Source of the DNA: Yeosuana aromativorans
Lineage (GTDB): Bacteria > Bacteroidota > Bacteroidia > Flavobacteriales > Flavobacteriaceae
Reading direction: 5' to 3'
Length of the DNA: 64,000 nucleotides
Assembly: GCF_014646655.1 (NCBI RefSeq)
Contig: NZ_BMNR01000002.1
Coordinates: 523,942 to 587,941 of the forward strand
This document shows positions 9,257 to 17,142 of this stretch, piece after piece. The translations under genes and the position numbers were made by a program. The notes under the pieces are model-generated. The model was not told the origin of the DNA, ran no database searches, and saw only the letters and a list, made by a program, of their open reading frames with translations. Each line of letters begins with the position of its first letter. Within the stretch, counting starts at the first letter, position 1.

Positions 9257-9550
9257 ATGAAAAATTACGACACCCTTTCGGAAGCAATAAACGATTTACA
9301 GGCAAACGGTTATACTTATAATTTTAACCTTAAACCAAAATGTTTAGAATGTGCTTCCCTAAAACTTCAAATCAGCCCTGAAGATTTTGATGTAGATAAA
9401 ACCTATCGTTTTGAAGGAATGAGCAGTACAGATGACAACAGTATTCTTTATGCCATCTCTTCCAAAAATGGGATTAAAGGGCTTCTGGTGGATGCTTATG
9501 GAGTATATGCCGAAAACATTTCAGAAACAATGAGAAAAAAATTACGATAA
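9257..9550 (+). CDS. Small protein often mislabelled phosphoribosylpyrophosphate synthetase
   Basis: A 97-aa soluble protein beginning MKNYDTLSEAINDLQANGY with two Cys (KCLECASL) and a conserved-looking fold ending in VDAYGVYAENISETMRKKL. From memory, proteins of this kind in Bacteroidetes databases carry the label phosphoribosylpyrophosphate synthetase. It is far too short for that enzyme and lacks the PRPP-binding loop, so the label probably spreads from its frequent position next to prs. It may be a regulatory or binding partner in ribose-phosphate metabolism, but that is inference. Confidence 0.62.
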   Translation: MKNYDTLSEAINDLQANGYTYNFNLKPKCLECASLKLQISPEDFDVDKTYRFEGMSSTDDNSILYAISSKNGIKGLLVDAYGVYAENISETMRKKLR

Positions 9551-9568
9551 TACTTAAATAATAATCTA

Positions 9569-11638
9569 ATGGAAAATCATGAACATCACAAAAATAAAGA
9601 AATGGATCATTCAAAGATGAAACACAAAAAAGAAGACCATTCTAAAATGAATCATGACCATGGAGCCATTCCCATGGGTATTGCAGGGCATGACCATCAT
9701 AAAATGATGATAGCAGATTTTAGAAAACGCTTTTGGGTCACATTAATCCTAACTTTTCCTATCCTATTCTTTTCACCGATGATTCAGCAATTCTTTGGAT
9801 ATGAAATTTTGCTTCCAGGTAATCCATATATACTATTCGCCCTTTCAAGCATTGTTTATTTCTACGGGGGCTGGCCATTCCTTAAAGGGTTCTGGTCAGA
9901 GGTAAAAAAAGGAGCTCCTGGAATGATGACCTTAATAGCCATGGCAATAAGCGTTGCTTATTTTTATAGTTCTGCCACTGTTTTTGGCCTAAAAGGGGTT
10001 GATTTTTTCTGGGAACTTGCCACTCTTATCGCTATTATGTTGGTAGGCCATTGGATAGAAATGAAAAGTGTCCTAGGAGCTTCTAATGCATTACAATTAT
10101 TGGTCAGTATGATGCCATCTGAAGCCCATAGGGTAAAAGGAGATGCTATTGAAGATATTAAATTAGAGAATTTATTGAAAGATGATATCATTCTAATAAA
10201 GCCGGGGGAAAAAGTTCCTGCAGATGGTATTATCGTGGAAGGTACTAGCTACTTAAATGAATCTATGCTTACAGGAGAATCCAAGCCTGTAAAAAAGGAA
10301 GCAAAAGACAAAGTTATTGGTGGTTCTGTAAATGGCAATAGTACTTTAAAAGTTAAGGTAGAACATACTGGTAAAGACAGCTATCTTAATAAGGTAATCA
10401 AAATGGTGGAGGATGCACAGAAAACTAAATCTAAAATGCAGAACCTTTCCGATAGAGCCGCAAAATGGTTGACATATATCGCTTTGGCTATTGGTTTTGG
10501 GACATTGGCGGTTTGGTTATTATTGGGATTTCCGTTTGTATATGCCTTGGAAAGAATGGTTACGGTTATGGTCATTGCCTGTCCCCACGCTTTAGGTCTG
10601 GCTATTCCTTTAGTAGTAGCCATTTCAACAGCAGTTTCGGCTCAAAACGGGTTGCTCATTCGCAATAGAACGGCCTTTGAAGAATCTCGTAAAATATCGG
10701 CAATACTTTTTGATAAAACGGGAACACTGACCAAAGGGGATTTTGGCGTTACTAGAATTGAATCAGTAGACAAACAGTATACTACTGACGAAATCTTGCG
10801 ACTGGCAAGTGCTTTAGAACAAAGCTCGGAGCATCCTATTGCTGTTGGTATTATTAAAAAAGTAAAAGAAACCAATGTTTCCATCCCAAATCCAGAAAAT
10901 TTTAATGCCATCACAGGAAAAGGTGTTGAAGCAAAAGTTGAAGGCAAACAAGTAAAAGTGGTTAGTCCTGGCTATTTAAGAGATGAGAAAATTACTATTC
11001 CTAAAGATGCTTATAGTGATGCTTCCGAAACCGTAGTATTCGTTTTAATTGATGGGAAATTGGCAGGTTACATTGCTCTTGCCGATGAAATAAGACCAGA
11101 ATCCGCCAACGCCATTAAAGTGTTTAAAAAGAATAATATCAAAGTATTTATGGCAACCGGCGACAACGAAAAAACGGCCAAAGCCGTGAGCGAAAAACTT
11201 GGACTGGATGGTTATTATGCCGAAGTATTACCGCATCAAAAAGTAGAAATTGTGCAAGAATTACAAAGTGAGGGCGAATTTGTCGCCATGACGGGTGATG
11301 GTGTTAATGATGCTCCCGCATTGGCACAGGCTAATGTTGGTGTTGCAGTAGGTTCTGGTTCCGATATTGCTGCCGAAACAGCGGATATTATTTTGGTTAA
11401 CAGCAACCCACAGGATATTGCCAACTTAATCCTATTTGGAAAAGCCACCTATAATAAAATGATTCAAAATTTAATTTGGGCAACAGGTTATAACGTTGTG
11501 GCCATTCCACTTGCAGCTGGAGTATTATATTCTTCAGGGTTTGTTTTGGGACCAGCTATAGGAGCCGTATTTATGAGTTTAAGTACCGTTATTGTAGCAA
11601 TTAATGCACAATTATTAAAGCGAAAAATTGAAAAATAA
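9569..11638 (+). CDS. copB: Copper-exporting P1B-type ATPase, CopB class (CPH motif)
   Basis: A 689-aa inner-membrane ATPase. The first ~50 residues are a His/Met-rich tail (repeated HSKMKHKKEDHSKMNH-type segments) typical of CopB-type pumps instead of CxxC metal domains. Membrane helices carry the metal motif ACPHALGLAIP (Cys-Pro-His at about 338-340). The actuator has MLTGES, the phosphorylation site is FDKTGTLTKGD (Asp at about 382), the nucleotide domain has SEHPIAV, and the hinge is MTGDGVNDAPALA. All catalytic parts are present. It starts 18 bp after the preceding gene and closes the plus-strand cargo series. CPH pumps usually export copper (I or II). The exact ion cannot be fixed from sequence. 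Confidence 0.92.
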   Translation: MENHEHHKNKEMDHSKMKHKKEDHSKMNHDHGAIPMGIAGHDHHKMMIADFRKRFWVTLILTFPILFFSPMIQQFFGYEILLPGNPYILFALSSIVYFYGGWPFLKGFWSEVKKGAPGMMTLIAMAISVAYFYSSATVFGLKGVDFFWELATLIAIMLVGHWIEMKSVLGASNALQLLVSMMPSEAHRVKGDAIEDIKLENLLKDDIILIKPGEKVPADGIIVEGTSYLNESMLTGESKPVKKEAKDKVIGGSVNGNSTLKVKVEHTGKDSYLNKVIKMVEDAQKTKSKMQNLSDRAAKWLTYIALAIGFGTLAVWLLLGFPFVYALERMVTVMVIACPHALGLAIPLVVAISTAVSAQNGLLIRNRTAFEESRKISAILFDKTGTLTKGDFGVTRIESVDKQYTTDEILRLASALEQSSEHPIAVGIIKKVKETNVSIPNPENFNAITGKGVEAKVEGKQVKVVSPGYLRDEKITIPKDAYSDASETVVFVLIDGKLAGYIALADEIRPESANAIKVFKKNNIKVFMATGDNEKTAKAVSEKLGLDGYYAEVLPHQKVEIVQELQSEGEFVAMTGDGVNDAPALAQANVGVAVGSGSDIAAETADIILVNSNPQDIANLILFGKATYNKMIQNLIWATGYNVVAIPLAAGVLYSSGFVLGPAIGAVFMSLSTVIVAINAQLLKRKIEK

Positions 11639-11965
11639 TAATTAGAAAAGAAAAGCTCAACAGGATTTTTTATCTTATTTAGTTTAGATTTTAAACTTTC
11701 TAGCTTTTAAACAAGCCTATTGAAAGCCATGAAATGTAAATTGTTGACATTATTAGGTTAATTTCTATAAAAAAAATATTGAGGTAGAGAGTATTCATAC
11801 AATATTACCGAAATATAAACGTCGCAAAATATTTCTCGGAAAAGGGACGGCATAAAGCCAACGCTTCTTCCCTCGCCTATTTATATTCCGTTTCCTTTCC
11901 ACTCTAAAATTTTGTCTTCCGTTTGGGTTTTGCTCAAATATTGTTTAATTAAAAAATTTCTAATT
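11639..11965. other. Intergenic boundary between metabolic cargo and ICE backbone
   Basis: About 330 bp with no convincing gene. It is AT-rich at first and then changes to a more mixed composition (from about 11820). A short hairpin (GGCATAAAGCC) lies within it. It separates the cargo operon from the first backbone gene and probably holds the promoter of the latter. I see no strong terminator for copB. Confidence 0.5.
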
Positions 11966-12373
11966 ATGGAAACAAAAGTAAAATCAAACGGAACAGCAAA
12001 AAAGGACAATGCAACCGTTAAAAAGGAAGTTCAAAAAAAGTTGACAGATGAAGCTGTTGGAAAAACTGTGGTCCAAGAAAAGACCAGAACGGTAGAGAAA
12101 CCTACAATCAATTTGGATGATCGGATTCAAAAGTTTGAAAAGTTGAGAGGCTTGGCCACACAACGTGAACGGCTAACGGAAACCTTGAACGAACTTACCA
12201 AGTTCAATTACAATCAGGACGGTTCCAGTTCTTTTCACATTAGGGATTCCCGTAATCTGGAATTCAAGACCACCAATTCCAATCTGATCAAGTTGGTAAC
12301 CTCACATTTGCAATCCACGTTGGAACACCGCAAATCAGAGATTGAAGAACAGATTGTACAATTCGAACTTTAA
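11966..12373 (+). CDS. Hypothetical ICE backbone protein
   Basis: A 135-aa charged protein with a Lys-rich, low-complexity N-terminus (about residues 1-45) and a helical C-terminus (LRGLATQRERLTETLNELTKF). An upstream in-frame start at 11912 would add a hydrophobic stretch unlike the rest, and the ATG at 11966 is preceded by an AT-rich leader, so the later start is used. It lies upstream of a DUF932 gene, a common neighbour pair in Flavobacteriaceae conjugative transposons. Function is unknown. Confidence 0.6.
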   Translation: METKVKSNGTAKKDNATVKKEVQKKLTDEAVGKTVVQEKTRTVEKPTINLDDRIQKFEKLRGLATQRERLTETLNELTKFNYNQDGSSSFHIRDSRNLEFKTTNSNLIKLVTSHLQSTLEHRKSEIEEQIVQFEL

Positions 12374-12395
12374 TGAAGCTAATGTCTTCAAATCT

Positions 12396-12430
12396 GAAAG
12401 CCTGCTCGCAAGAGTGGGCTTTCTTTTTTT
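12396..12430 (+). terminator. Intrinsic terminator
   Basis: The stem GAAAGCC pairs with GGCTTTC, extended by a gctc/gag inner stem with a GCAA loop, and is followed by an uninterrupted run of T. It sits 23 bp after the preceding stop codon and ends that transcript. Confidence 0.85.
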
Positions 12431-12470
12431 TAATCATATCTGTCACTGGACAGGTCTAAAATCAAATATT

Positions 12471-13307
12471 ATGTATTTAAATCGTTTACCACAAGATGAT
12501 ATTTTCGTTTCAAGTGAAATGAAATCGCTAAAAAGCATTACCGGTATGGAGACTCGAAAGGGACTTGAAAATGCCATAATTTCCAATGGGAAGATTGTTA
12601 ATGTGGTCTCGAACAGTTATGGCCACATTCCAAATGAACTGTTTTTCAAAAAAGCTGAACAGCTATTGATGGATGCCAATCTGAAATACCACAAACGCAC
12701 CATTAACAGAAATGACAGGTCCTTTATTACTGACTTTGTAATCGAGGATGGAAACCAATTCTCGTTAAAGAATGGACTGGATAAGATACTGCCAATGCTC
12801 CGTTTCAAGAATTCCTATGATGGAAGCGAAAAAACTTCCGGACATTTTGGATTTTATAGGGAGATATGCACAAATGGACTGCATGTTGCCCAAGCAGAAA
12901 TAGCATTTTCGATAAAGCACAGCAAGAACAATACTGATTTAATAATGCCGAGATTGAACTTGCTATTTGAGAAGTTTCTGAATAATGAGTACTACGAAAT
13001 CACAAAAAAGTTCAGGGAAATGGAAGAAATCGAACTTATCGATACCAAGGCATTCGTAAAGGACATCTTGGAAAAAACGAAATTGTTCCGCTATGAATGC
13101 AGTGACAAGAACGATGACCCTTCAAAAAAATCCAGGGAATTATTGGATATGATAGCCGAGGAAGGTCACCATTATCACCCAACGCCTACATTGTGGGATG
13201 GTTATAACGCCTTTAACTGGATGCTTCACAATACCTTGAAAAAAACCTTTTCTAGGCAGGAAAGATTGGATAAAGTATTGTTTGATGAAATATTTGCATT
13301 GGTTTAA
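12471..13307 (+). CDS. DUF932 domain protein
   Basis: A 278-aa protein of the DUF932 family (phage/plasmid-like protein family), common on conjugative elements and plasmids. It contains the characteristic SFITDFVIEDG, FGFYREICTNGLHVAQAEI and a C-terminal ALWDGYNAFNWMLHN-like segment (here TLWDGYNAFNWMLHN). The frame remains open upstream to 12342, but that region holds the terminator of the previous gene, so the ATG at 12471 is chosen. The biochemical role is not established. It is probably involved in plasmid or ICE maintenance. Confidence 0.8.
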   Translation: MYLNRLPQDDIFVSSEMKSLKSITGMETRKGLENAIISNGKIVNVVSNSYGHIPNELFFKKAEQLLMDANLKYHKRTINRNDRSFITDFVIEDGNQFSLKNGLDKILPMLRFKNSYDGSEKTSGHFGFYREICTNGLHVAQAEIAFSIKHSKNNTDLIMPRLNLLFEKFLNNEYYEITKKFREMEEIELIDTKAFVKDILEKTKLFRYECSDKNDDPSKKSRELLDMIAEEGHHYHPTPTLWDGYNAFNWMLHNTLKKTFSRQERLDKVLFDEIFALV

Positions 13308-14082
13308 AGACAAATTGCAAAGGGTTTCTCCAGTACCTAACCCAAACTGGAGTTTTAATGATATTATTGGCATACTGATCCGTTTAGCACATTTCCCTAC
13401 ATTTCGTTGCTCTGCATTTCGGAAAAAGAGCTGCACTCTAAAAAAAGTCTTGGACACAATCCCCGTTTTTGGCTTTACATTCGACTACCCCACCCGCTAT
13501 GCTGGGAAGGATAGCCTGTCTTGGGCACAGCCAAGGGGCTGCATTCCCAAGCCAAAAACGTGAACCGAGTCCGCTTGCCATCGGAAAGTCAAAGCCTCAA
13601 TTTTCTTAACAGAATTCCCGGCAAAGCCTTCTTTGGCCTTTGCTCGGTAATCCTTAAAAACCAAACCTTTGCCTTAATTATTTTAAGGGGTTTATAATGG
13701 ATGAAGCCTGTATTGTTTTTCGGGACAGCGAAAAACAGGCATGGCATAATCAATTCTAATATAACCACATTTGCTATTCTCGCTTAACTGTCTGTACGCT
13801 CAGGTCGCAAATGAGCTTAAAAGAATTGCTAATGCCCTTGTGGAACTTGTCAAGACTGTACGAGTTTTAGTCAAAAATAAGGTTTCTACATCCTTGAAAA
13901 CCTTGCCTGCCGGCAGGCAGGTTTTGCTACGTCGCAGACACTCCCCATTTGTTGCCTAAAAGTCTTGACAAAACCCACTTCATCCATGGTGCCCTGCACG
14001 AAAGAAATCAAACAAACACCCCTTAAAATTTAATTCAGTTTGAATCTAAAAGGGAAATTATTAATCTTTTAAATCTTTAATT
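13308..14082. other. Structured 775-bp non-coding region upstream of ssb
   Basis: No convincing gene is present. Several self-complementary elements are visible: a hairpin near 13520-13552 (CTTGGG..CAGCC / GGCTG..CCCAAG), one near 13708-13741 (GCCTGT..GTTTTTC / GAAAAACAGGC), and a 16-bp perfect palindrome near 13904-13919. A short frame around 13796-13900 (NELKRIANALVELVKTV) is coding-like, but it is followed by low-complexity sequence. The region may hold cis-acting replication or transfer sites. Confidence 0.45.
13896..13926. repeat. Palindromic repeat element
   Basis: The 16-bp palindrome TGCCTGCCGGCAGGCA is flanked by AAAACC and GGTTTT arms, giving a near-perfect 28-base inverted repeat with one bulged base. 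Similar GC-rich palindromes occur as dispersed repeats in Flavobacteriaceae intergenic DNA (from memory). It lacks a downstream T run, so it is not a typical terminator. Confidence 0.6.
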
Positions 14083-14418
14083 ATGAGTACTATTAAAAAT
14101 CATGTACAGTTAATTGGAAACGTTGGACAGGAACCAACCATTACGAACCTTGAAAGTGGCAAGAAAGTAGCCCGTCTTTCATTGGCTACCAACGAAAACT
14201 ACAAGGACAGTAAAGGCGAAAGGCAAACGGACACCAACTGGCACACCGTTGTTGCTTGGGGCAAGACTGCCGACATCATCGAAAAATACGCAGAAAAAGG
14301 CAAGGAAATCGCTGTGGTCGGAAAACTAAAGACCCGTTCCTACACTGCCAATGACGGTAACCAACGCTATGTTACTGAAGTAGTAGCCGATGAAATCCTG
14401 CTATTGGGCAGTAAGTAA
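14083..14418 (+). CDS. ssb: Single-stranded DNA-binding protein, short ICE form
   Basis: A 111-aa SSB with one OB fold: it starts MSTIKNHVQLIGNVGQEPTI and contains KVARLSLATNENYKD, TNWHTVVAWGKTADIIEKY and KGKEIAVVGKLKTRSY. The acidic C-terminal tail (DDDxPF) that recruits host partners in chromosomal SSBs is absent, as the protein ends right after the OB fold (EILLLGSK). It probably coats transferred single strands during conjugation. It is followed directly by an intrinsic terminator. Confidence 0.93.
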   Translation: MSTIKNHVQLIGNVGQEPTITNLESGKKVARLSLATNENYKDSKGERQTDTNWHTVVAWGKTADIIEKYAEKGKEIAVVGKLKTRSYTANDGNQRYVTEVVADEILLLGSK

Positions 14419-14423
14419 AAAAC

Positions 14424-14471
14424 AAAGAGGGCACAAATACCAGTTTTCAATTAGTGCGTGCCCTCTTTTTT
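14424..14471 (+). terminator. Intrinsic terminator after ssb
   Basis: The stem AAAGAGGGCAC pairs with GTGCCCTCTTT across a ~23-base AT-rich loop, and the hairpin runs into a T run. It lies immediately after the ssb stop. Confidence 0.88.
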
Positions 14472-14496
14472 CATTATTAATCTTAAGAGAAAAACA

Positions 14497-14949
14497 ATGA
14501 CTAAAGACAAAGTTAACGAAATAAAAATCAGTTACAAAGAAAAAAGAACCCTATCAAAATCCCCTGCCATCAAAAGTTCTGCCGATGCAGCACAACTGCT
14601 TTTTGAACATTGGGACAAGGACACCATAGGACTGCACGAAACCTTCAAGGTGCTGTTATTGAACAACTCCAATAAAGTGAAAGGGGTTTATGAGCTGTCA
14701 AAAGGTGGCATCACTGGAACACTGGTCGATATACGCATTTTATTTGCGGTCGTATTGAAGTCCGTCTCTGTAGCCATGATTTTATCGCACTGCCACCCCA
14801 GTGGAAAATTGATGCCCAGTGAAGCCGACAAAAAGCTCACCGAAAAAATCAAGAAAGCGGCTGCTTTTTTTGACGTGAACGTGTTGGACCATATCATTGT
14901 TGTGCCTTGTGGTGGGTACTACAGTTTTGCTGATGAAGGTATTTTATAA
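14497..14949 (+). CDS. RadC-like JAB-domain protein
   Basis: A 150-aa protein of the RadC/JAB family, without the helix-hairpin-helix of full RadC. The metal site is intact: SHCHPSGKLMPSEAD gives the H-x-H-x(7)-S-x(2)-D pattern (about residues 103-117), preceded by a conserved Glu (HETFKVLLLNN region). Such truncated RadC proteins are typical of mobile elements, where a role in DNA processing or anti-defence has been proposed but not proven. An in-frame start at 14458 lies inside the terminator, so the ATG at 14497 is used. Confidence 0.88.
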   Translation: MTKDKVNEIKISYKEKRTLSKSPAIKSSADAAQLLFEHWDKDTIGLHETFKVLLLNNSNKVKGVYELSKGGITGTLVDIRILFAVVLKSVSVAMILSHCHPSGKLMPSEADKKLTEKIKKAAAFFDVNVLDHIIVVPCGGYYSFADEGIL

Positions 14950-14965
14950 TTAAAAACCCACGATT

Positions 14966-15163
14966 ATGATCTATTTGAATTATAACAACCTCGATGACGA
15001 AACCCAACAACGTTTGATTTCCATGTCCAAAAAAGAAGTCGAAAGACGTTTTGGGGAGCAATTAAGGAACTATGCCAGGGAACACTATGTAAATTACCAA
15101 ACCCTGTTGGAAGAGGAAGCGATACGAAATCTATACAATTATAAGTATGTTTTCAATATCTGA
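14966..15163 (+). CDS. Small hypothetical ICE protein
   Basis: A 65-aa soluble, highly charged protein (DDETQQRLISMSKKEVERRFG) predicted to be helical, 16 bp after the RadC-like gene and followed by an intrinsic terminator. This genetic placement supports a real gene in the same operon. No domain is recognised. Confidence 0.6.
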   Translation: MIYLNYNNLDDETQQRLISMSKKEVERRFGEQLRNYAREHYVNYQTLLEEEAIRNLYNYKYVFNI

Positions 15164-15183
15164 ACAGCAAAACGAACCAATCA

Positions 15184-15212
15184 AGCCCATATATTATGAT
15201 GGGCTTTTTTTA
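15184..15212 (+). terminator. Intrinsic terminator
   Basis: AGCCCAT pairs with ATGGGCT across an 8-base loop, followed by seven T. It ends the RadC/65-aa unit. Confidence 0.88.
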
Positions 15213-15566
15213 TGCGTAATCCTTTGAAATCAGTATCTTTATAACATTAGGCAATAACATTTTTTGGTCATTACCAATCCTATTCCGATAGCTATCTGGA
15301 TGGGTGATTTGACTTTCCTGTAATGACCAATCCATAAATTAAAAATAAGGCATCCGACCAAGGTTGGATGTCTGAAAATTTTTGTCCCTGGCGGGACGAA
15401 AATCGAAGAGCAAGAGGGTAACACGCAGAGCGGTGTTTCGATTATTTGCACATGTATAAAATGTTGAAAATCAGTATCTTAAATATATTTAAGTCATTGA
15501 TGTTCAAGGGCTTTTACAGTAAATACCGCCGAACCGCCCATAAACAGGCAATTTTTTACAGTAAAA
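15213..15566. other. Candidate origin of transfer upstream of the mobilization genes
   Basis: A 354-bp region without a convincing gene, directly upstream of bfmA. It contains an inverted repeat TTGGTCATTAC / GTAATGACCAA about 50 bp apart (near 15263 and 15320), a hairpin CATCCGACC-AA-GGTTGGATG, a hairpin TTTTGTCCC-TGGC-GGGACGAAAA, and a bulged AACACGC/GCGGTGTT hairpin. A near-direct repeat (GAAAATCAGTATCTT-like) occurs near 15225 and 15465. Position and repeat density fit an oriT with relaxase and accessory-protein sites, but no nick site is proven. Confidence 0.4.
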
Positions 15567-16139
15567 ATGGAAGATCTCTATCAAAAATACCGTTTTTCGG
15601 CCATCAGTATCAAAAAGGATGTGGCCGTACGCTTTCGGGAATTTTCCCGTTTGGTGTCAGATTCCCATACCCTTACCCTGGAGGCCATCATGGATTTTTT
15701 TGAATGGAACGACCTCTCCCCTAACGATGATCTTGGCCTTAAGAACAACCGTACCAACAAACGGATCAATGCCGTGATCGCCATCTTGAAAAATATTGAA
15801 AAGCACCAGACCCTGCCCACCAAGACCATGCTGGACACCCTCTTCCATGATATATCCCAAGTGGAAGATGAGGAAGAAGATGAGGAAAACGTTGATTTCG
15901 GGACTCCCGAAAGCTTTACACGGGATACCGAACTGGAACATTACCGGAACCGCCATGAGGAGATGCTACAACAGCTCAGCCTTTATAAAAACCAAATGCA
16001 GGAGCTCTTGGAACGGTTGACCTATATAAAAAGCGCCTTTGGAAAAGGACATTATAAACTGGATATGGATAAAAACGACTTGGAAAACTTAAAAAAATCA
16101 CTTGAACATGTACATCACCATCACCGCACAAAAACTTGA
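15567..16139 (+). CDS. bfmA: BfmA/BtgA-family mobilization protein
   Basis: A 190-aa DNA-binding mobilization accessory protein. The N-terminus (FSAISIKKDVAVRFREFSRLV) looks like a ribbon-helix-helix module followed by a short linker and a helical C-terminus (about residues 120-185) rich in Glu and Leu. Proteins of this family bind near oriT and help load the relaxase in Bacteroides elements. The next gene begins inside its 3' end, showing translational coupling. GC content is visibly higher here than in the cargo genes. Confidence 0.85.
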   Translation: MEDLYQKYRFSAISIKKDVAVRFREFSRLVSDSHTLTLEAIMDFFEWNDLSPNDDLGLKNNRTNKRINAVIAILKNIEKHQTLPTKTMLDTLFHDISQVEDEEEDEENVDFGTPESFTRDTELEHYRNRHEEMLQQLSLYKNQMQELLERLTYIKSAFGKGHYKLDMDKNDLENLKKSLEHVHHHHRTKT

Positions 16140-17142
16140 AGGCCATTATGCCCAAAGTGCCACCGATTTTGTGGACTATCTGGAAAAGGAGAACGCCGGG
16201 AAACCCACTCCCGACATGGAACATTTCTTTGACCAATACCAAGATGATATATCCGCAGAAGCGGTCATCAAGGACATTGACGGCAATACGGCAAAACTTA
16301 AAAGGACGGAGCCCAAATTTTATTCCATTACCCTCAATCCAAGCCAGCGGGAGCTGAAACACATTAAAGATTCCCCCGAGGCCCTCAAACGCTATACCCG
16401 GGAAGCCATGAAGGACTATGCCAAGGCTTTTAACCGGGACATCGATGGCAGGCCCGTACATGTGGACGATATCAAGTATTACGCCAAGGTGGAACGCCAG
16501 CGCACATTTAAGGGCACGGACAAACAGATACGGGACAATCAACCGTATGCCACCAAAATTTTGGAACTGGAACAGCAGATCCGAAGCATCCAACGCGGGG
16601 AACATACAGGGAACATCAAAATGCTCCAAAAAAACATCCAACGTCTGGAACGGGAAGCACCGTACCAACTGGACGGCAAACGGATCGTCAGGGGCATGGC
16701 CAAACCGGGACCGCAAAGCCACATCCATATCATCGTGAGCCGTAAGGATGTCTCCAACCGGTATAGCCTATCCCCTGGAAGCAAGTACAAAGCTTCTGAG
16801 GTGGAAATGAACGGGAAGACCGTCAAGCGGGGCTTTGATCGGGATGCTTTTTATAAAAATGCGGAAAAGACCTTTGATGCCATGTTCAGCTACAAACGGA
16901 ACTATGTGGAGACCTATACGGCACGGAAAACCTATTTAAAAGACCCCAAATTGTATTTTCACATGATAACCAAGCTCCCAACCAATGAAAAGGCCATGGC
17001 GTTTAAACTGCTGCAGAAATCGGGTGTCAATACCGCTTTATTGCGTATCCCTACCAATACCATCCAACTGACCATAAAGGCGATCAATGCACTGAAAAAA
17101 GGTATCGGGAAGGCCATCGAATCAGGCTCCATTGGGATATGA
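16108..17142 (+). CDS. MobB-type relaxase (DUF5712 family)
   Basis: A 344-aa mobilization relaxase expected to nick oriT and pilot the transferred strand. It begins MYITITAQKLEGHYAQ and shows the relaxase-like histidine cluster GPQSHIHIIVSRKD (about residues 202-215), which fits the HxH metal motif. A TTG six bases earlier is in frame, but the ATG at 16108 is preferred. It overlaps bfmA by 32 bp and the coupling-protein gene by 4 bp. The order BfmA, relaxase, coupling protein is that of Bacteroidetes mobilization cassettes. The catalytic tyrosine was not assigned with certainty. Confidence 0.78.
   Translation: MYITITAQKLEGHYAQSATDFVDYLEKENAGKPTPDMEHFFDQYQDDISAEAVIKDIDGNTAKLKRTEPKFYSITLNPSQRELKHIKDSPEALKRYTREAMKDYAKAFNRDIDGRPVHVDDIKYYAKVERQRTFKGTDKQIRDNQPYATKILELEQQIRSIQRGEHTGNIKMLQKNIQRLEREAPYQLDGKRIVRGMAKPGPQSHIHIIVSRKDVSNRYSLSPGSKYKASEVEMNGKTVKRGFDRDAFYKNAEKTFDAMFSYKRNYVETYTARKTYLKDPKLYFHMITKLPTNEKAMAFKLLQKSGVNTALLRIPTNTIQLTIKAINALKKGIGKAIESGSIGI

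Noticed and set aside
13282-13563. 93-codon frame starting in the end of the DUF932 gene
   Set aside because: It overlaps a real gene's end, its composition changes in the middle, and it runs through strong hairpins. It has no recognisable domain.
13771-13959. 62-codon frame with a coding-like middle (NELKRIANALVELVKTV)
   Set aside because: It has a weak start, ends in low-complexity sequence, and runs through the 16-bp palindrome. Too weak to call a gene, though a decayed one is possible.
15446-15703. 85-codon frame overlapping the start of bfmA
   Set aside because: It overlaps bfmA in another frame and its translation is Tyr/Phe/Gly-rich without a domain; the region upstream is better read as oriT-like.
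15976-16728. Long open frame on the minus strand opposite the bfmA and relaxase genes
   Set aside because: It is antisense to two well-supported mobilization genes in a GC-richer stretch, and its translation is hydrophobic and low in charged residues with no domain.
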